From Rhizobium sp. CFBP 8762 (GTDB lineage Bacteria; Pseudomonadota; Alphaproteobacteria; Rhizobiales; Rhizobiaceae): a DNA stretch of 56,427 nucleotides. Position numbers and translations under genes: made by a program. Location: positions 1 through 56,427 of the forward strand of contig NZ_JACYUD010000011.1 in assembly GCF_014841565.1 (NCBI RefSeq), written 5' to 3'. The notes beneath the pieces are model-generated. The model worked only from the letters and a program-made list of their open reading frames with translations, had not been told where the DNA came from and searched no databases. Positions 31,662-39,873 of the stretch are shown here, in pieces (the stretch's first letter is position 1; every line of letters starts with the position of its first letter).

Positions 31662-32801
31662 ATGAGCCTTCCCATACTGAGTCTTCCGACGCTTGCGCTC
31701 TGGTATCAGAGAAATCAGAGCCACCCAGTTAAGGAAAAGCGTCCCACCATCGAACTCCACGTCAATCTGTGGCGTCGGATTGGACGCCAGCGCCGTGAGC
31801 ACGAGCTTAATTACCTTGATGTCGGTATCAAGATACTTGAGCAGCGCGATCTTGGTGCTCTCAACTTGTATGTGCCGTTTCCTGCCAAGCAATGCGTGGT
31901 CGAGGATCTTGCCCACTTGTTGCGGGAAAATGAGATAGCCAGCGCGGTATTTAATGAGGTCTTGGAGGTGCACCCAGCCGAGGGCACTGACGATACATTC
32001 TATATAAAGCAGAACGGCAATCATTTCCTAAGCGTCCACAGCATCACTGTGGACCGCGATGTCGAATATTTAACTACCTTTCCGGGTGCTGCGCCCGCTG
32101 GATTCGTAATTAGGCTAGGACGTGAATTTTGCTCTAAATTCCATGCGCCTGGCGAGCACTACATTCGGTTTCGGTTCAAGCTGGAGGCGGAAGCGGCGCA
32201 TATATTCAGCTCAGATGTCAGCAATGAAGATGGCTGGATTCTAAGCTCAACGACGACATCTGAAATCACCGAAATCAGGATAAATGAGGTTCGCAGTATT
32301 CCAGAGTCAGTTCAGCGGTTATCAAAGATGCACGATTGGGTTGCGCCCGAGATCAACGCTATCCACTATTTTCTTGTCCGAGACATCAGCTTCGATCTGA
32401 TTGCCTCCCACGCCAGTTTTCGGAAAATCAGACGTATGGAACCGGAATGGGACGCCTATCTAGGGCCTGATTTTCCGATTGGCTCTGCTAGAAATATGCT
32501 TATTTACCATTGGAGGAAAAGCAATGGTGGTGGCGACGTTGGAGATTTCGTTACGCTCGCAAAATTCCGCCGTTCGAAGGGAAATGTCCTCTTGTATATC
32601 TTTTTGGTCATTGCTCTTGGCAGCATTGGTAGCGGCCTCCACTCTTCGCTGTCGTTTTGGCTAAAATGGCGAGACTCTCCCGAACTCCTATGGGCTGACC
32701 TGTTTTTTTCGCCTAACGGCGGCGAAGTCGTGGCTGCCACTATCTTCCTGATTGCCGTAGCATTTGGACTTGCGGTCGTCGCTAAAAGATGGCCAATATA
32801 G
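31662..32801 (+). CDS. Unknown protein with two C-terminal membrane segments
   Basis: I do not recognise this 379-residue protein. About 300 residues are predicted soluble and rich in charged residues, then come two hydrophobic segments near the C terminus (LLYIFLVIALGSIGSGL and VVAATIFLIAVAFGLAVVA) separated by a short loop with DSPELLWADLFF. This suggests a cytoplasmic domain held at the inner membrane. No catalytic motif is evident. I chose the ATG at 31662; a TTG at 31602 would add 20 residues, and neither has a good ribosome-binding site. It is the first island gene, beside the left tRNA copy. Confidence 0.6.
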   Translation: MSLPILSLPTLALWYQRNQSHPVKEKRPTIELHVNLWRRIGRQRREHELNYLDVGIKILEQRDLGALNLYVPFPAKQCVVEDLAHLLRENEIASAVFNEVLEVHPAEGTDDTFYIKQNGNHFLSVHSITVDRDVEYLTTFPGAAPAGFVIRLGREFCSKFHAPGEHYIRFRFKLEAEAAHIFSSDVSNEDGWILSSTTTSEITEIRINEVRSIPESVQRLSKMHDWVAPEINAIHYFLVRDISFDLIASHASFRKIRRMEPEWDAYLGPDFPIGSARNMLIYHWRKSNGGGDVGDFVTLAKFRRSKGNVLLYIFLVIALGSIGSGLHSSLSFWLKWRDSPELLWADLFFSPNGGEVVAATIFLIAVAFGLAVVAKRWPI

Positions 32802-32871
32802 CCTTGGAACAGGTGAATTCTTGCCTACGTCTCACATCGATGTATAATTCCGATTCACCCTGGGAGCTCTC

Positions 32872-33363
32872 ATGCAATTGAACCAATTCTCAAGCGCGTT
32901 CAAAGCGCTTCCCAACATTGATTCTTTGTCTGTTGGCAGCTTAGTTTCCGACTTTGCCCGATATTATCCTGACATTGACCATTGGTTCAGTTCAGTGGTC
33001 ATTCCCGGCATTGTGAATGGAACTCGAAGGATCATTGTGAAGCACGACGATGGTGCTATTCGCGGCTTGTCCATCTTAAAAAGAGACGAGGACGAGAGGA
33101 AAATTTGCACGTTCTGGGTTCATCCCAGCTCTCGCGGTGCGGGAGTCGGTCAGAATTTATTAGAAGAGTCGGTTGAATGGCTTGGATCTGCCGCACCGTT
33201 GTTAACTGTGCCAGAGGAAGCTCTGGAGAGTTTTCTTCCGTTGCTCGCACGGAACAGATTTGAGCTGTGTCATCGCGCTTATGGTTACTATCGAGCCGGT
33301 CGTTGCGAATACGTATTTAATGGCAGCCTTGTCAAAAAGCTAAGCCAGTCCGTATTGCAATAA
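32872..33363 (+). CDS. GNAT-fold acetyltransferase in the island
   Basis: A 163-residue protein with a GNAT acetyl-CoA signature: ICTFWVHPSSRGAGVGQNLL (R-G-x-G-x-G/A loop near residues 90-100) followed by a helix and PLLARNRFELCHRAYGYYR in the C-terminal half. GGAG precedes the ATG. The N-terminal 55 residues are less typical. There is no RHH partner as in TacT/AtaT toxins. Its 3' end overlaps by 24 bases, tail to tail, with the P-loop gene, so the two can make antisense transcripts. The substrate is unknown. Confidence 0.75.
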   Translation: MQLNQFSSAFKALPNIDSLSVGSLVSDFARYYPDIDHWFSSVVIPGIVNGTRRIIVKHDDGAIRGLSILKRDEDERKICTFWVHPSSRGAGVGQNLLEESVEWLGSAAPLLTVPEEALESFLPLLARNRFELCHRAYGYYRAGRCEYVFNGSLVKKLSQSVLQ

Positions 33364-33849
33364 AGCCTGTTCTATTTCAAAAACTTGCATTGAGTTGAAA
33401 CATTCAATCGGTCGACCAGTTCTAGCGGCTGCCGCGTGCATGTGGGCAAATTCTACTTGTTGCAGTTCGTGAATGTCGGCCTCTTCGATTATTTCCGGAG
33501 ATTTGCACTTGCGCGCACATATTCTCCAAGCTTCCGTCCAAAGAAAGACGAATGCGGTTACTCGTAATCCATCGAAGAAGGAATCTGGGACACTCAAGAG
33601 CTGACGTCCAGCTCGGACTACCATATGTCCATCCAGCAAGGTTTTAGCCGACAGGTTCGTGTCCACAAGAAATCGACGAAGAACCCTTTGGTTTTCTTCG
33701 AACTCTTCGGCCGAAGTCAGGTATGTGGGCCTACCATGGTTTTTGAGAATGGTGCTGGCTCGGGCGTGAGAAAAGCTTGGATGACGGTTTACGAATCTCT
33801 CCAAGAAAGTTGTTTTACCAGTGCCTGAAGCGCCTCCGATAAATATCAT
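33340..33849 (-). CDS. P-loop ATPase/kinase-like protein
   Basis: A 169-residue protein that opens with a Walker A motif, MIFIGGASGTGKTTFLERFV. A DGH motif (SAKTLLDGHMVV, near residue 90) sits where Walker B would be, and the C terminus has Arg-rich helices (EAWRICARKCK). It looks like a small nucleoside/nucleotide-kinase-like P-loop protein; its substrate cannot be told. The ATG at 33849 lies four bases after the ASCH stop codon, so both are likely read from one mRNA. The Walker motif fixes the reading frame; a TTG at 33861 is an alternative start. Confidence 0.75.
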   Translation of the reverse strand: MIFIGGASGTGKTTFLERFVNRHPSFSHARASTILKNHGRPTYLTSAEEFEENQRVLRRFLVDTNLSAKTLLDGHMVVRAGRQLLSVPDSFFDGLRVTAFVFLWTEAWRICARKCKSPEIIEEADIHELQQVEFAHMHAAAARTGRPIECFNSMQVFEIEQALLQYGLA

Positions 33850-33853
33850 GGTT

Positions 33854-34279
33854 CTAACCAATTAGCTCTTCTAGATCATCAGCCCACCTCCAGGATTGAG
33901 GAGGATAAAATTGGAAGCGCAGTTTTAGCTCGGCTCTAGTAGCCCGATAAAGCGGAACGTCCAGAACTGTCAACCGGACTGCATTTGCGAAATCGCATCG
34001 ACTGAAATAGTCATCGTATTCGAGCTTTGTGCATCCTGTATGTTGACCAATTCCTTTCCATAGTGCTTCCCTCTCTTCGCTTACAATGTCTTCTACACGG
34101 CAAGCGCAGAACACTGCTGATAAAGGTGCAGTGGCGTAGATGAGGGCAATTTTGCCAATGGCTTCCTGCGATGGAGGTCGCCTCCGCAATTCGTGGGTTT
34201 TTTCACCGGTTGAGATCATCCTTGCCCACCTGGGCTTAATGCTGAACATCAACATTGTGTGATCGTGCTTCTCAAGCAA
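33854..34279 (-). CDS. ASCH-domain protein
   Basis: A protein of 133-141 residues with an ASCH (PUA-like) domain, seen in FSIKPRWARMISTGEKTHELRR near its start, the conserved K...GxKtxElRr pattern, and IALIYATAPLSAVFCACRV. ASCH domains bind RNA or modified nucleosides; E. coli YqfB, an ASCH protein, hydrolyses N4-acetylcytidine. Start: TTG at 34279 with GGAG upstream, or ATG at 34255. It is the first gene of a two-gene unit with the P-loop protein, facing the GNAT gene. Confidence 0.75.
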   Translation of the reverse strand: MLEKHDHTMLMFSIKPRWARMISTGEKTHELRRRPPSQEAIGKIALIYATAPLSAVFCACRVEDIVSEEREALWKGIGQHTGCTKLEYDDYFSRCDFANAVRLTVLDVPLYRATRAELKLRFQFYPPQSWRWADDLEELIG

Positions 34280-34394
34280 GGGCTTTCATCTCCAACAAAT
34301 TTTCCTTGTAACCATCTACGTGCTGCATTGCCACCGTGAGCCGCCAGAGATGTGGCGGGATAATCCTTGGCACCCCTCCAGGGGCATCCTACGC

Positions 34395-34422
34395 GTGACC
34401 TTCAACATCGATTGGAGGTCAC
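34395..34422 (+). promoter_or_regulatory. Inverted repeat over the integrase ribosome-binding site
   Basis: GTGACCT and AGGTCAC pair across 14 bases. The right arm contains part of the GGAGG Shine-Dalgarno and ends on the base before the integrase ATG. In mRNA it could hide the ribosome-binding site; on DNA it could be an operator. Neither is shown. Confidence 0.45.
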
Positions 34423-35415
34423 ATGGCGACGATCCGGAAGCTTAGAGGACGCTGGCAGGCTCAGGTGCGTCGGCGTGGCATGAAGCCCCGTTGCAAGTCC
34501 TTCGATACCAAGACCGAAGCCGAGAAGTGGGCGCGTGATCTGGAAGCCCAGGTTGACCGCTTCGGTGCAGCGCCGGACGCGAAGATCCTCGAGGGCACGA
34601 CGCTTGGCGCGCTTCTTGAGCGATACCAGCGTGAGATCACTCCTTTGAAGCACGGTGCGATCCAGGAGAACCAGCGAATTGACGTGCTCCGGCGGCACGA
34701 TCTATCGCATCGGACGTTGATAGGGCTCAGCCAGCAAGACATCGCATCTTTCAGAGATGAGCGACTTAAGTCAGTAGCTCCATCTACCACTGTGCGAGAA
34801 ATGGCGATCCTGAGCCACGTGCTCGAGGTTGCCACGCGTGACTGGGGTGTTCCCCTGGCAAAGAATGTCGTAAAGCTGGTTCGACGACCAATAATTCGGA
34901 ATGAACGCAGCCGGCGTCTAACGGGCGACGAAGAACAGCGTCTGCTTGATGGATGCGATGGTGGTAAGATCCCATTCTTCAAGACGCTTCTCATTCTCGC
35001 AATAGAGACAGGGATGCGCCGGGGAGAGATCCTTGGGCTGCGGTGGACTGACATCTCGCACAATCGACGTGTGGTCACGCTGAAGTTGACTAAGAACGGT
35101 TCCGGAAGAGAGGTGCCTCTGTCACAACGCGCGTTCGACGCTATTACAGAGTGGAAGGCGCGAGCTGACGTTGATCAGCACTTAGTATTCCCGATGGCCG
35201 CCGGATCCCTTGAGCAGGTGTGGCGCCGCTTACTGATCCGTGCCGAGATCAAGGGTCTGCGGTTTCATGATCTGCGCCACGAGAGCGTCAGCCGCTTATT
35301 CGAGCGTGGGCTGAACGTGATCGAGGTCAGCAGCATCAGCGGGCATAAAGAGATGCGTATGTTGAAACGCTACACGCATCTTGCGGCGGACGATCTGGTC
35401 GCCCGCCTCGGGTAG
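34423..35415 (+). CDS. int: Tyrosine recombinase/integrase
   Basis: A 330-residue phage-type integrase. It has an N-terminal arm-binding region (RKLRGRWQAQVRRRGMKPRC), a SAM-like core-binding domain at about residues 60-150, and the catalytic domain. Catalytic residues seen are Arg in ETGMRRGEILGLRWTDI, H-x2-R in FHDLRHESVSRLF, His in SISGHKEMRML and Tyr in KRYTHL. It is apparently intact. It lies 2.9 kb inside the left tRNA repeat and could move the island, although integrases usually lie next to their att site. Confidence 0.93.
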   Translation: MATIRKLRGRWQAQVRRRGMKPRCKSFDTKTEAEKWARDLEAQVDRFGAAPDAKILEGTTLGALLERYQREITPLKHGAIQENQRIDVLRRHDLSHRTLIGLSQQDIASFRDERLKSVAPSTTVREMAILSHVLEVATRDWGVPLAKNVVKLVRRPIIRNERSRRLTGDEEQRLLDGCDGGKIPFFKTLLILAIETGMRRGEILGLRWTDISHNRRVVTLKLTKNGSGREVPLSQRAFDAITEWKARADVDQHLVFPMAAGSLEQVWRRLLIRAEIKGLRFHDLRHESVSRLFERGLNVIEVSSISGHKEMRMLKRYTHLAADDLVARLG

Positions 35416-36366
35416 ATAAATCAACGAGACCGAAACCTTTACATCTGACCCGCAAAACCTTGACAGAAGCCTTTCCTAGCCTTGCGTCTGTCAAGGTTGG
35501 TGGTCAAAATTGCTCGAAATTACATATTTAGGTTGTGTATCGCCTTGCATTAAATCCGAAATCATTTCGGAGATCGTCTTCTATCTTGCGTTTTCTTGAC
35601 AAAACTTGACGTAATCAGCTCGAAATCGCTTTTTTCGCCAGTTGTGAAGGTATCTGGACGCGCATTGGTTGCGTCTTTTCCTTTCTCGGAAGCGTATGGT
35701 CTCTATGTATCTGGCGAGTTCACTGGATGCGCTTCATATCACTGACAAGAGCCGTAACAACCACATCGGGACCCCTTCATCCTCAGTGCCGAAAACATAT
35801 TCGCGACAGACCCACCAGATCCGACGGTTGATCGATCTACGCACCATGCGAACACATACATATTAGCGGTAGGAGACCTCGGCAGGGACCAGATGCCGGT
35901 CAATGTTGATAGCTTGGTGCAAGTGAAGGATAGGAGAACCGACAGCGCCGTTCTTTCGTTTGCCGTCATCCGGTGCCGCCTGTCCTCCTCATTCACCTGG
36001 ACGTTGGGTAATAGCGCACATGGTTCTTCAGCGCCGAGCCATCGAAGTCTTAGAAATATCGACGAAGCTTGATGGGGATCGGTTCAGTGCCCGGAAGCAT
36101 CCGGTGTCTGGAACCTCCCATGCCGCAAATCGACAGGGAAGCGCACAGGCGAGCATCAAGAGACGGGTGCTGATTGTCTACACTCACCTCAACGGATCTC
36201 GTCACCGCGAATCCTTGAGTCAAAGGCGTTCCTGCCGGCATCAAAACATTTCTTCCGCGATCTTACGCGCTCCGATCGCAATCTCGCTATACAGTAGATG
36301 AGCAAGCGCTTGCCCAACCCCAAGGATCATTAAGCCGGACGAAAGCCGTCGTCCGAAGGAGAACCC
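35416..36366. other. Long non-coding stretch after the integrase
   Basis: I see no credible gene in about 950 bp. It does hold structure: a 15-bp inverted repeat with one mismatch (35456-35470 and 35484-35498, arm AACCTTGACAGAAGC), a perfect palindrome TCCGAAAT-C-ATTTCGGA (35555-35571), repeated TTGAC motifs (CTTGACAAAACTTGAC near 35597) and two GCTCGAAAT repeats (near 35512 and 35618). These could be recombinase or accessory-protein sites. A hairpin CGGACGA/TCGTCCG (36336-36355) directly precedes the ribosome-binding site of the next gene. Confidence 0.5.
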
Positions 36367-37023
36367 ATGCCCATGGATCAGGCAAAGCTCAATAAGTGCA
36401 TCGATGAGGTCGTGCGAATGCGGTCCATTCTGCATCCAAAGGATTGGCAGGATGAGAGCCAGTTGATGATGACGCGGTGGTTCGACTATCGCTTCATGTC
36501 ACCCCTGGATGCCACTCTGTTCTTTGGCCGGCACTACATCGCCGGGCTTCGGAACCATATGCGCAAGCACTTTGACGCGGAGCGCGCGGGGGAAATCACT
36601 GGCATCAAGGACGGATTACCGGCAGCTCGTGCTGCCTGGTTCACCGGCCTCTGGCGGGCGCGTGCTCGCACGGATGCCATCTTTGTTCCCTACGATTTGT
36701 TGATCGACTTCAGCTTCAGCTTTTCATCTCGCCGCAAGCGCTTCTGGAACATGCTCCCGCAGCAGTTACACGCGTCCGAGAAGAACGCTGATGCTTGGTG
36801 GGCCTTGTTTCACGAACGGGTAGAGGATGAGTTGCCTGTCCGCATGAAGCGGGTGGGCGAAACGCCCCACTATAGGATCGAGAACGACCTCGATCTGCCG
36901 CCTCAAAGGCATTTCCGCAATCTGCTGTTGTCAGAGATGCGGCATGAGAACCGGATGCTTGCAGAACAGATTGCTGACCGCGTGCTTGTTAAGCGTCATC
37001 TCAATTTAGGCCAGGCTCTTTAA
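36367..37023 (+). CDS. Unknown island protein, stopped at TAA
   Basis: I do not recognise this 218-residue protein. It is helix-rich and strongly charged, with many Trp/Phe and Arg residues (WFDYRFMSPLDATLFFGRHY, FSFSFSSRRKRFWNMLP) and no membrane segment. AAGGAGAACCC gives a good ribosome-binding site. The frame stays open past the TAA at 37021 for 115 more codons, so the true gene may be about 334 codons long and broken, or read through. A small hairpin lies just upstream of the ribosome-binding site. Confidence 0.6.
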   Translation: MPMDQAKLNKCIDEVVRMRSILHPKDWQDESQLMMTRWFDYRFMSPLDATLFFGRHYIAGLRNHMRKHFDAERAGEITGIKDGLPAARAAWFTGLWRARARTDAIFVPYDLLIDFSFSFSSRRKRFWNMLPQQLHASEKNADAWWALFHERVEDELPVRMKRVGETPHYRIENDLDLPPQRHFRNLLLSEMRHENRMLAEQIADRVLVKRHLNLGQAL

Positions 37024-37371
37024 TTAGCAACTGCTGATGCGGATCGTATCGAAATTGAACAGCGCGCCAAGGCGATTGCCGACGATCGTGCATGGGAAGT
37101 TCAGCCCATTGAGAAGCTCGATGAAGCCGATCTCCTCCCCAGCTGTTTTGCTATCGCGGAGACGATCGACGAAAGCCGCTCACCCTGCGACACCTGCATC
37201 CTTGCGGCTTGTTGCAAGCAGGCAGCTGCCAAGGCGATCGAAATCACCATCCGCAGGAAGGGGTCAGCATCTCCCGTCCTGACGGAGAGCAGGGAACGGA
37301 TCCGCCGGAACACTAAGAGCTTCCGCAGCAACAAGAAGACCTCTTCCGGAGCTTCTGAACAGATTCATTAA
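37024..37371 (+). pseudogene. In-frame extension of the preceding gene beyond TAA
   Basis: This stretch of 115 codons is in the same frame as the gene at 36367, separated only by one TAA, and ends at TAA 37369. It begins LATADADRIEIEQRAKAIAD and contains a Cys cluster (SPCDTCILAACCKQ). It has no ATG, GTG or TTG start of its own near the front and no ribosome-binding site. A single-base change from CAA would restore one long gene. It is either a broken C-terminal half or a product of stop-codon readthrough. Confidence 0.5.
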
Positions 37372-37388
37372 ATCTCCCTCGCCGGGGA

Positions 37389-37450
37389 TGTAATCACTCC
37401 CTATGTTATAACTGTATTTGAAAGAGAAGGTAACATAGGGAGTGATTACA
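37389..37450. repeat. Perfect 20-bp inverted repeat
   Basis: TGTAATCACTCCCTATGTTA (37389-37408) and its exact reverse complement (37431-37450) are separated by 22 bp. Outer arms CTCGCCGGGGA (37378-37388) and TCCTCCGGCGAG (37463-37474) pair with one bulge, giving a structured block of about 97 bp. It lies between the two TAA-interrupted genes. It could be a small mobile element, a recombination site or a terminator; there is no T tract. Confidence 0.85.
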
Positions 37451-37551
37451 CAAACAGGATAATCCTCCGGCGAGCCGTTTCTCACGCAAACTTAACATTT
37501 GGAGCACGCCTGCTCGGCGCACTCCTTCCCGTCTCAAAAGGAGCTTCTTAA

Positions 37552-37899
37552 ATGAACATCACTGATACGCGCCGGCTGTTCCGCAACCGGTTCGAAGACT
37601 AAATCATCAAGCATGATAGCAGGTGCACCAACGTTCGGGATGGTGCCACCTTAACGCTTCAGCAGCTGTGCGACAGGCTGCATAATGATGGCGAGGAGTT
37701 TCCTAGTCGGTTTGATCCTGAAATGAAGCGGCTGTGTGGTTACGATCACATGGCCTACTTTCGGGGGCAGCGCACCTATGGAGACGTTGCCAAGCTGTTG
37801 AGCCGGATGTTGGCTGGTCAGGATGGTCGTTTGCCGCCTGTCGCAGGACGTTGGGTCCACGCCGTGTTAACGAGTTCTGGTGACGGTTCAATTGCTTAA
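37552..37899 (+). pseudogene. Small unknown gene interrupted by in-frame TAA
   Basis: An ATG at 37552 behind AAAAGGAG opens 16 codons (MNITDTRRLFRNRFED) and meets TAA at 37600. The same frame then stays open for another 98 codons to TAA 37897, encoding IIKHDSRCTNVRDGATLTLQ and then GDVAKLLSRMLAGQDGR, which read like a real protein. A CAA-to-TAA change would explain the stop. I do not recognise the family. Confidence 0.5.
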
Positions 37900-37921
37900 T
37901 AATGCATAAGGCCGGAACGAC

Positions 37922-38182
37922 CTACCCAAGCCAGGGTCGTTCCGGGTCTTTTGGATTGGCCGCGAATTCCTTGTCTCCGTGGCGCCGTTGCGATCGACCG
38001 CGCTCCGCCTGGGACTGCTTCTCGGCGGGCGAGAGTGCCGCGATCACTATCAATGAAATGATGCTGAACAAAAAGCCGAGCACGAACCAGCCGAGTGGGT
38101 CGCGGTGCTTGTTGCTCGCCAGAATCGCACAAGCCCCACCGAAGACGATGCCGGACGTGAACACAATCAAAGAAAAGTCCAT
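37922..38182 (-). CDS. Small two-segment membrane protein
   Basis: An 86-residue protein with two hydrophobic stretches (FSLIVFTSGIVFGGACAILA and GWFVLGFLFSIISLIVIAAL) joined by a short basic loop (SNKHRDPL), then a charged tail with KQSQAERGRSQRRHGDKE. The ATG at 38182 has GAGGAG four bases upstream, so I reject the longer frame that starts at 38272. Function unknown. It is convergent with the interrupted gene at 37552. Confidence 0.65.
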   Translation of the reverse strand: MDFSLIVFTSGIVFGGACAILASNKHRDPLGWFVLGFLFSIISLIVIAALSPAEKQSQAERGRSQRRHGDKEFAANPKDPERPWLG

Positions 38183-38385
38183 ACGCTCCTCGCTGCAAAA
38201 CGGGCCTGGATGTGCCTCGAGAGCGAAAGGGAAGGGTTTTCCCATTGTCATCAAAGGGCGAAAGCCAGTCATGCAACCCTTTGATATCTTTGAACAGACA
38301 TCAGCTGGTGCACAGAAATTCCGTGACGCACAAAAAGGTTCCTTTATGTCAATTGCTTAGCCGCGATCAAAGCGAGAGGATGTAG

Positions 38386-38985
38386 ATGAAGCTGGTCGGT
38401 TATGCACGTGTGTCGACGGTCGATCAGAACCTCGATATGCAGATCGCCGCGTTAAAGGCGGCTGGTTGCAAAGAGATCTTCACGGATCACGGACTATCTG
38501 GTGCCGACTTCCAGCGCCCGGGCCTTCGTAGGGCTCTACGGCAAATCAAGCGGGATGACATGCTCGTCGTTTGGAGGCTCGACCGACTTGGACGATCACT
38601 TGTCGATCTGATTCAAACCGTGAACGGGCTCTCGAAGCGCGGGGGTGACTTCCGTTCGCTGACAGAGAGCATAGACACGTCATCATCGGGCGGACGTCTG
38701 GTGTTTCACATGATGGCCGCAATGGCGGAATTTGAAAGAGCCATCATAAGCGAGCGCACCAAAGCAGGAATGGAAGCTGCCAGGGCGCGTGGATCTCGTA
38801 TAGGGCGTCGGCGTTCAATGACGTCGGAGCAGACTGAAGCGGCACGAATAGCAATCGAGATAGACTGTGAGCCTGTTACCAAAGTTGCTGCGACCTATGG
38901 CGTGCATCCAAAGACGCTATCTCGACTATTGCGAGATCATGTTAAATCGACGCGTTCGCAGCCAGCTACTTCTCCAATGCAATGA
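38386..38985 (+). CDS. Serine recombinase (resolvase/invertase family)
   Basis: A 199-residue recombinase of the Tn3-resolvase/DNA-invertase type. The nucleophile Ser is in GYARVSTVDQNLDMQ (residue 10), with the conserved Arg residues in VVWRLDRLGRSL and the helix E segment AEFERAIISERTKAGM. A C-terminal helix-turn-helix follows (TKVAATYGVHPKTLSRLL). It could invert or resolve DNA in the island, but I found no matching res or inverted crossover pair around hsdS. Confidence 0.92.
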   Translation: MKLVGYARVSTVDQNLDMQIAALKAAGCKEIFTDHGLSGADFQRPGLRRALRQIKRDDMLVVWRLDRLGRSLVDLIQTVNGLSKRGGDFRSLTESIDTSSSGGRLVFHMMAAMAEFERAIISERTKAGMEAARARGSRIGRRRSMTSEQTEAARIAIEIDCEPVTKVAATYGVHPKTLSRLLRDHVKSTRSQPATSPMQ

Positions 38986-39128
38986 TAACGTCAGCCTGTA
39001 TGCCGAGCGAACGAAAAATGCCATAGCGACTCACTGGTGCGTATCGTCCAGCAAAGCAGCATAGACAACAATCGAGGGCGCGGAGCTCACCAGCGATCAT
39101 CCTCGAGTCAAGCAGTAGATACTGCTCG

Positions 39129-39872
39129 TCACTTCGACGGCTCCACCTTCTCCCAACCCAACATATGCTCATTCTTGTCGAGCCAGGCCTTGCGCTCCTG
39201 CCAATCTAGCAGCACGCGCCCAACAAGATCCCAGAACTCAGGCTCGTGGTTGCGGTGCTTCAAATGGCACATTTCGTGGACGACGGCGTATTCCAGCACG
39301 GGCTTCGGCGCGAAGATCAGGTGCCAGTTGAGATTGATCTGCCGATCCTGGCCGCAGCTGCCCCACATGTGCTTCTGGTCCTTGATCTGAACACCGCGTG
39401 GCTTCAATCCGTAGCGTTCGCCATGCTTGCGGACAAAATCGCGGGCGTCGTCGCGCACGCGACGTTTGAGCCAAAGCCGGAGTGCGCTCTCGATGATGGT
39501 GTCAGAGGATTCCGGCGACAGGTTGGTAGGCTTGCGGATTTGGAAACCATTGCGGAAGCTGATCTCGACCAGGGAGCCTTCGAAGGGTTCCATGGAAAGC
39601 TTCGTCATCCGGCCACGATAGGGGATCTTAGCACCGGTCACAAAGTGGTAAACGCGCGTTTGCGCCTTGGCGCGTTCGGCCATATGCTGCACTGTTTCGA
39701 TGATCCAGGCGCGGCGACGGTTCAGCACCGCGCTGATCTGCTCGTCTGTCGCTCCCTCCGGCACCATCAGCTCAAACGAATTCGGCGTGACGCTAAGACT
39801 TGCCTTTTTCGCCGTGGGCGATCGCCGTAGAGTATATTCGATTTCCTGGCTGCCGATGTGGTAGATAGCCAT
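39129..39872 (-). CDS. YgjP/DUF45-family metallopeptidase
   Basis: A 247-residue SprT/WLM-like protein of the YgjP (DUF45) family, with the zinc motif HEMCHLKHRNHEPEFWDLV near residues 195-213. The family core also shows KKASLSVTPNSFELMVPEGA and RVQIKDQKHMWGSCG-like features (QIKDQKHMWGSCGQDRQINL). Its ATG comes one base after the hsdR stop, so it is the last gene of the hsd operon. Such genes often lie in type I restriction loci; its role there is not known. It might process HsdR or another component, which is inference. Confidence 0.88.
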   Translation of the reverse strand: MAIYHIGSQEIEYTLRRSPTAKKASLSVTPNSFELMVPEGATDEQISAVLNRRRAWIIETVQHMAERAKAQTRVYHFVTGAKIPYRGRMTKLSMEPFEGSLVEISFRNGFQIRKPTNLSPESSDTIIESALRLWLKRRVRDDARDFVRKHGERYGLKPRGVQIKDQKHMWGSCGQDRQINLNWHLIFAPKPVLEYAVVHEMCHLKHRNHEPEFWDLVGRVLLDWQERKAWLDKNEHMLGWEKVEPSK

Positions 39873-39873
39873 A

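Noticed and set aside
35739-36435. Short open frames in the gap after the integrase
   Set aside because: None has a ribosome-binding site, sensible composition or a recognisable motif.
37902-38360. Plus-strand open frame of 152 codons
   Set aside because: The minus strand encodes a two-segment membrane protein with GAGGAG at the right distance, while the plus frame has no such support.
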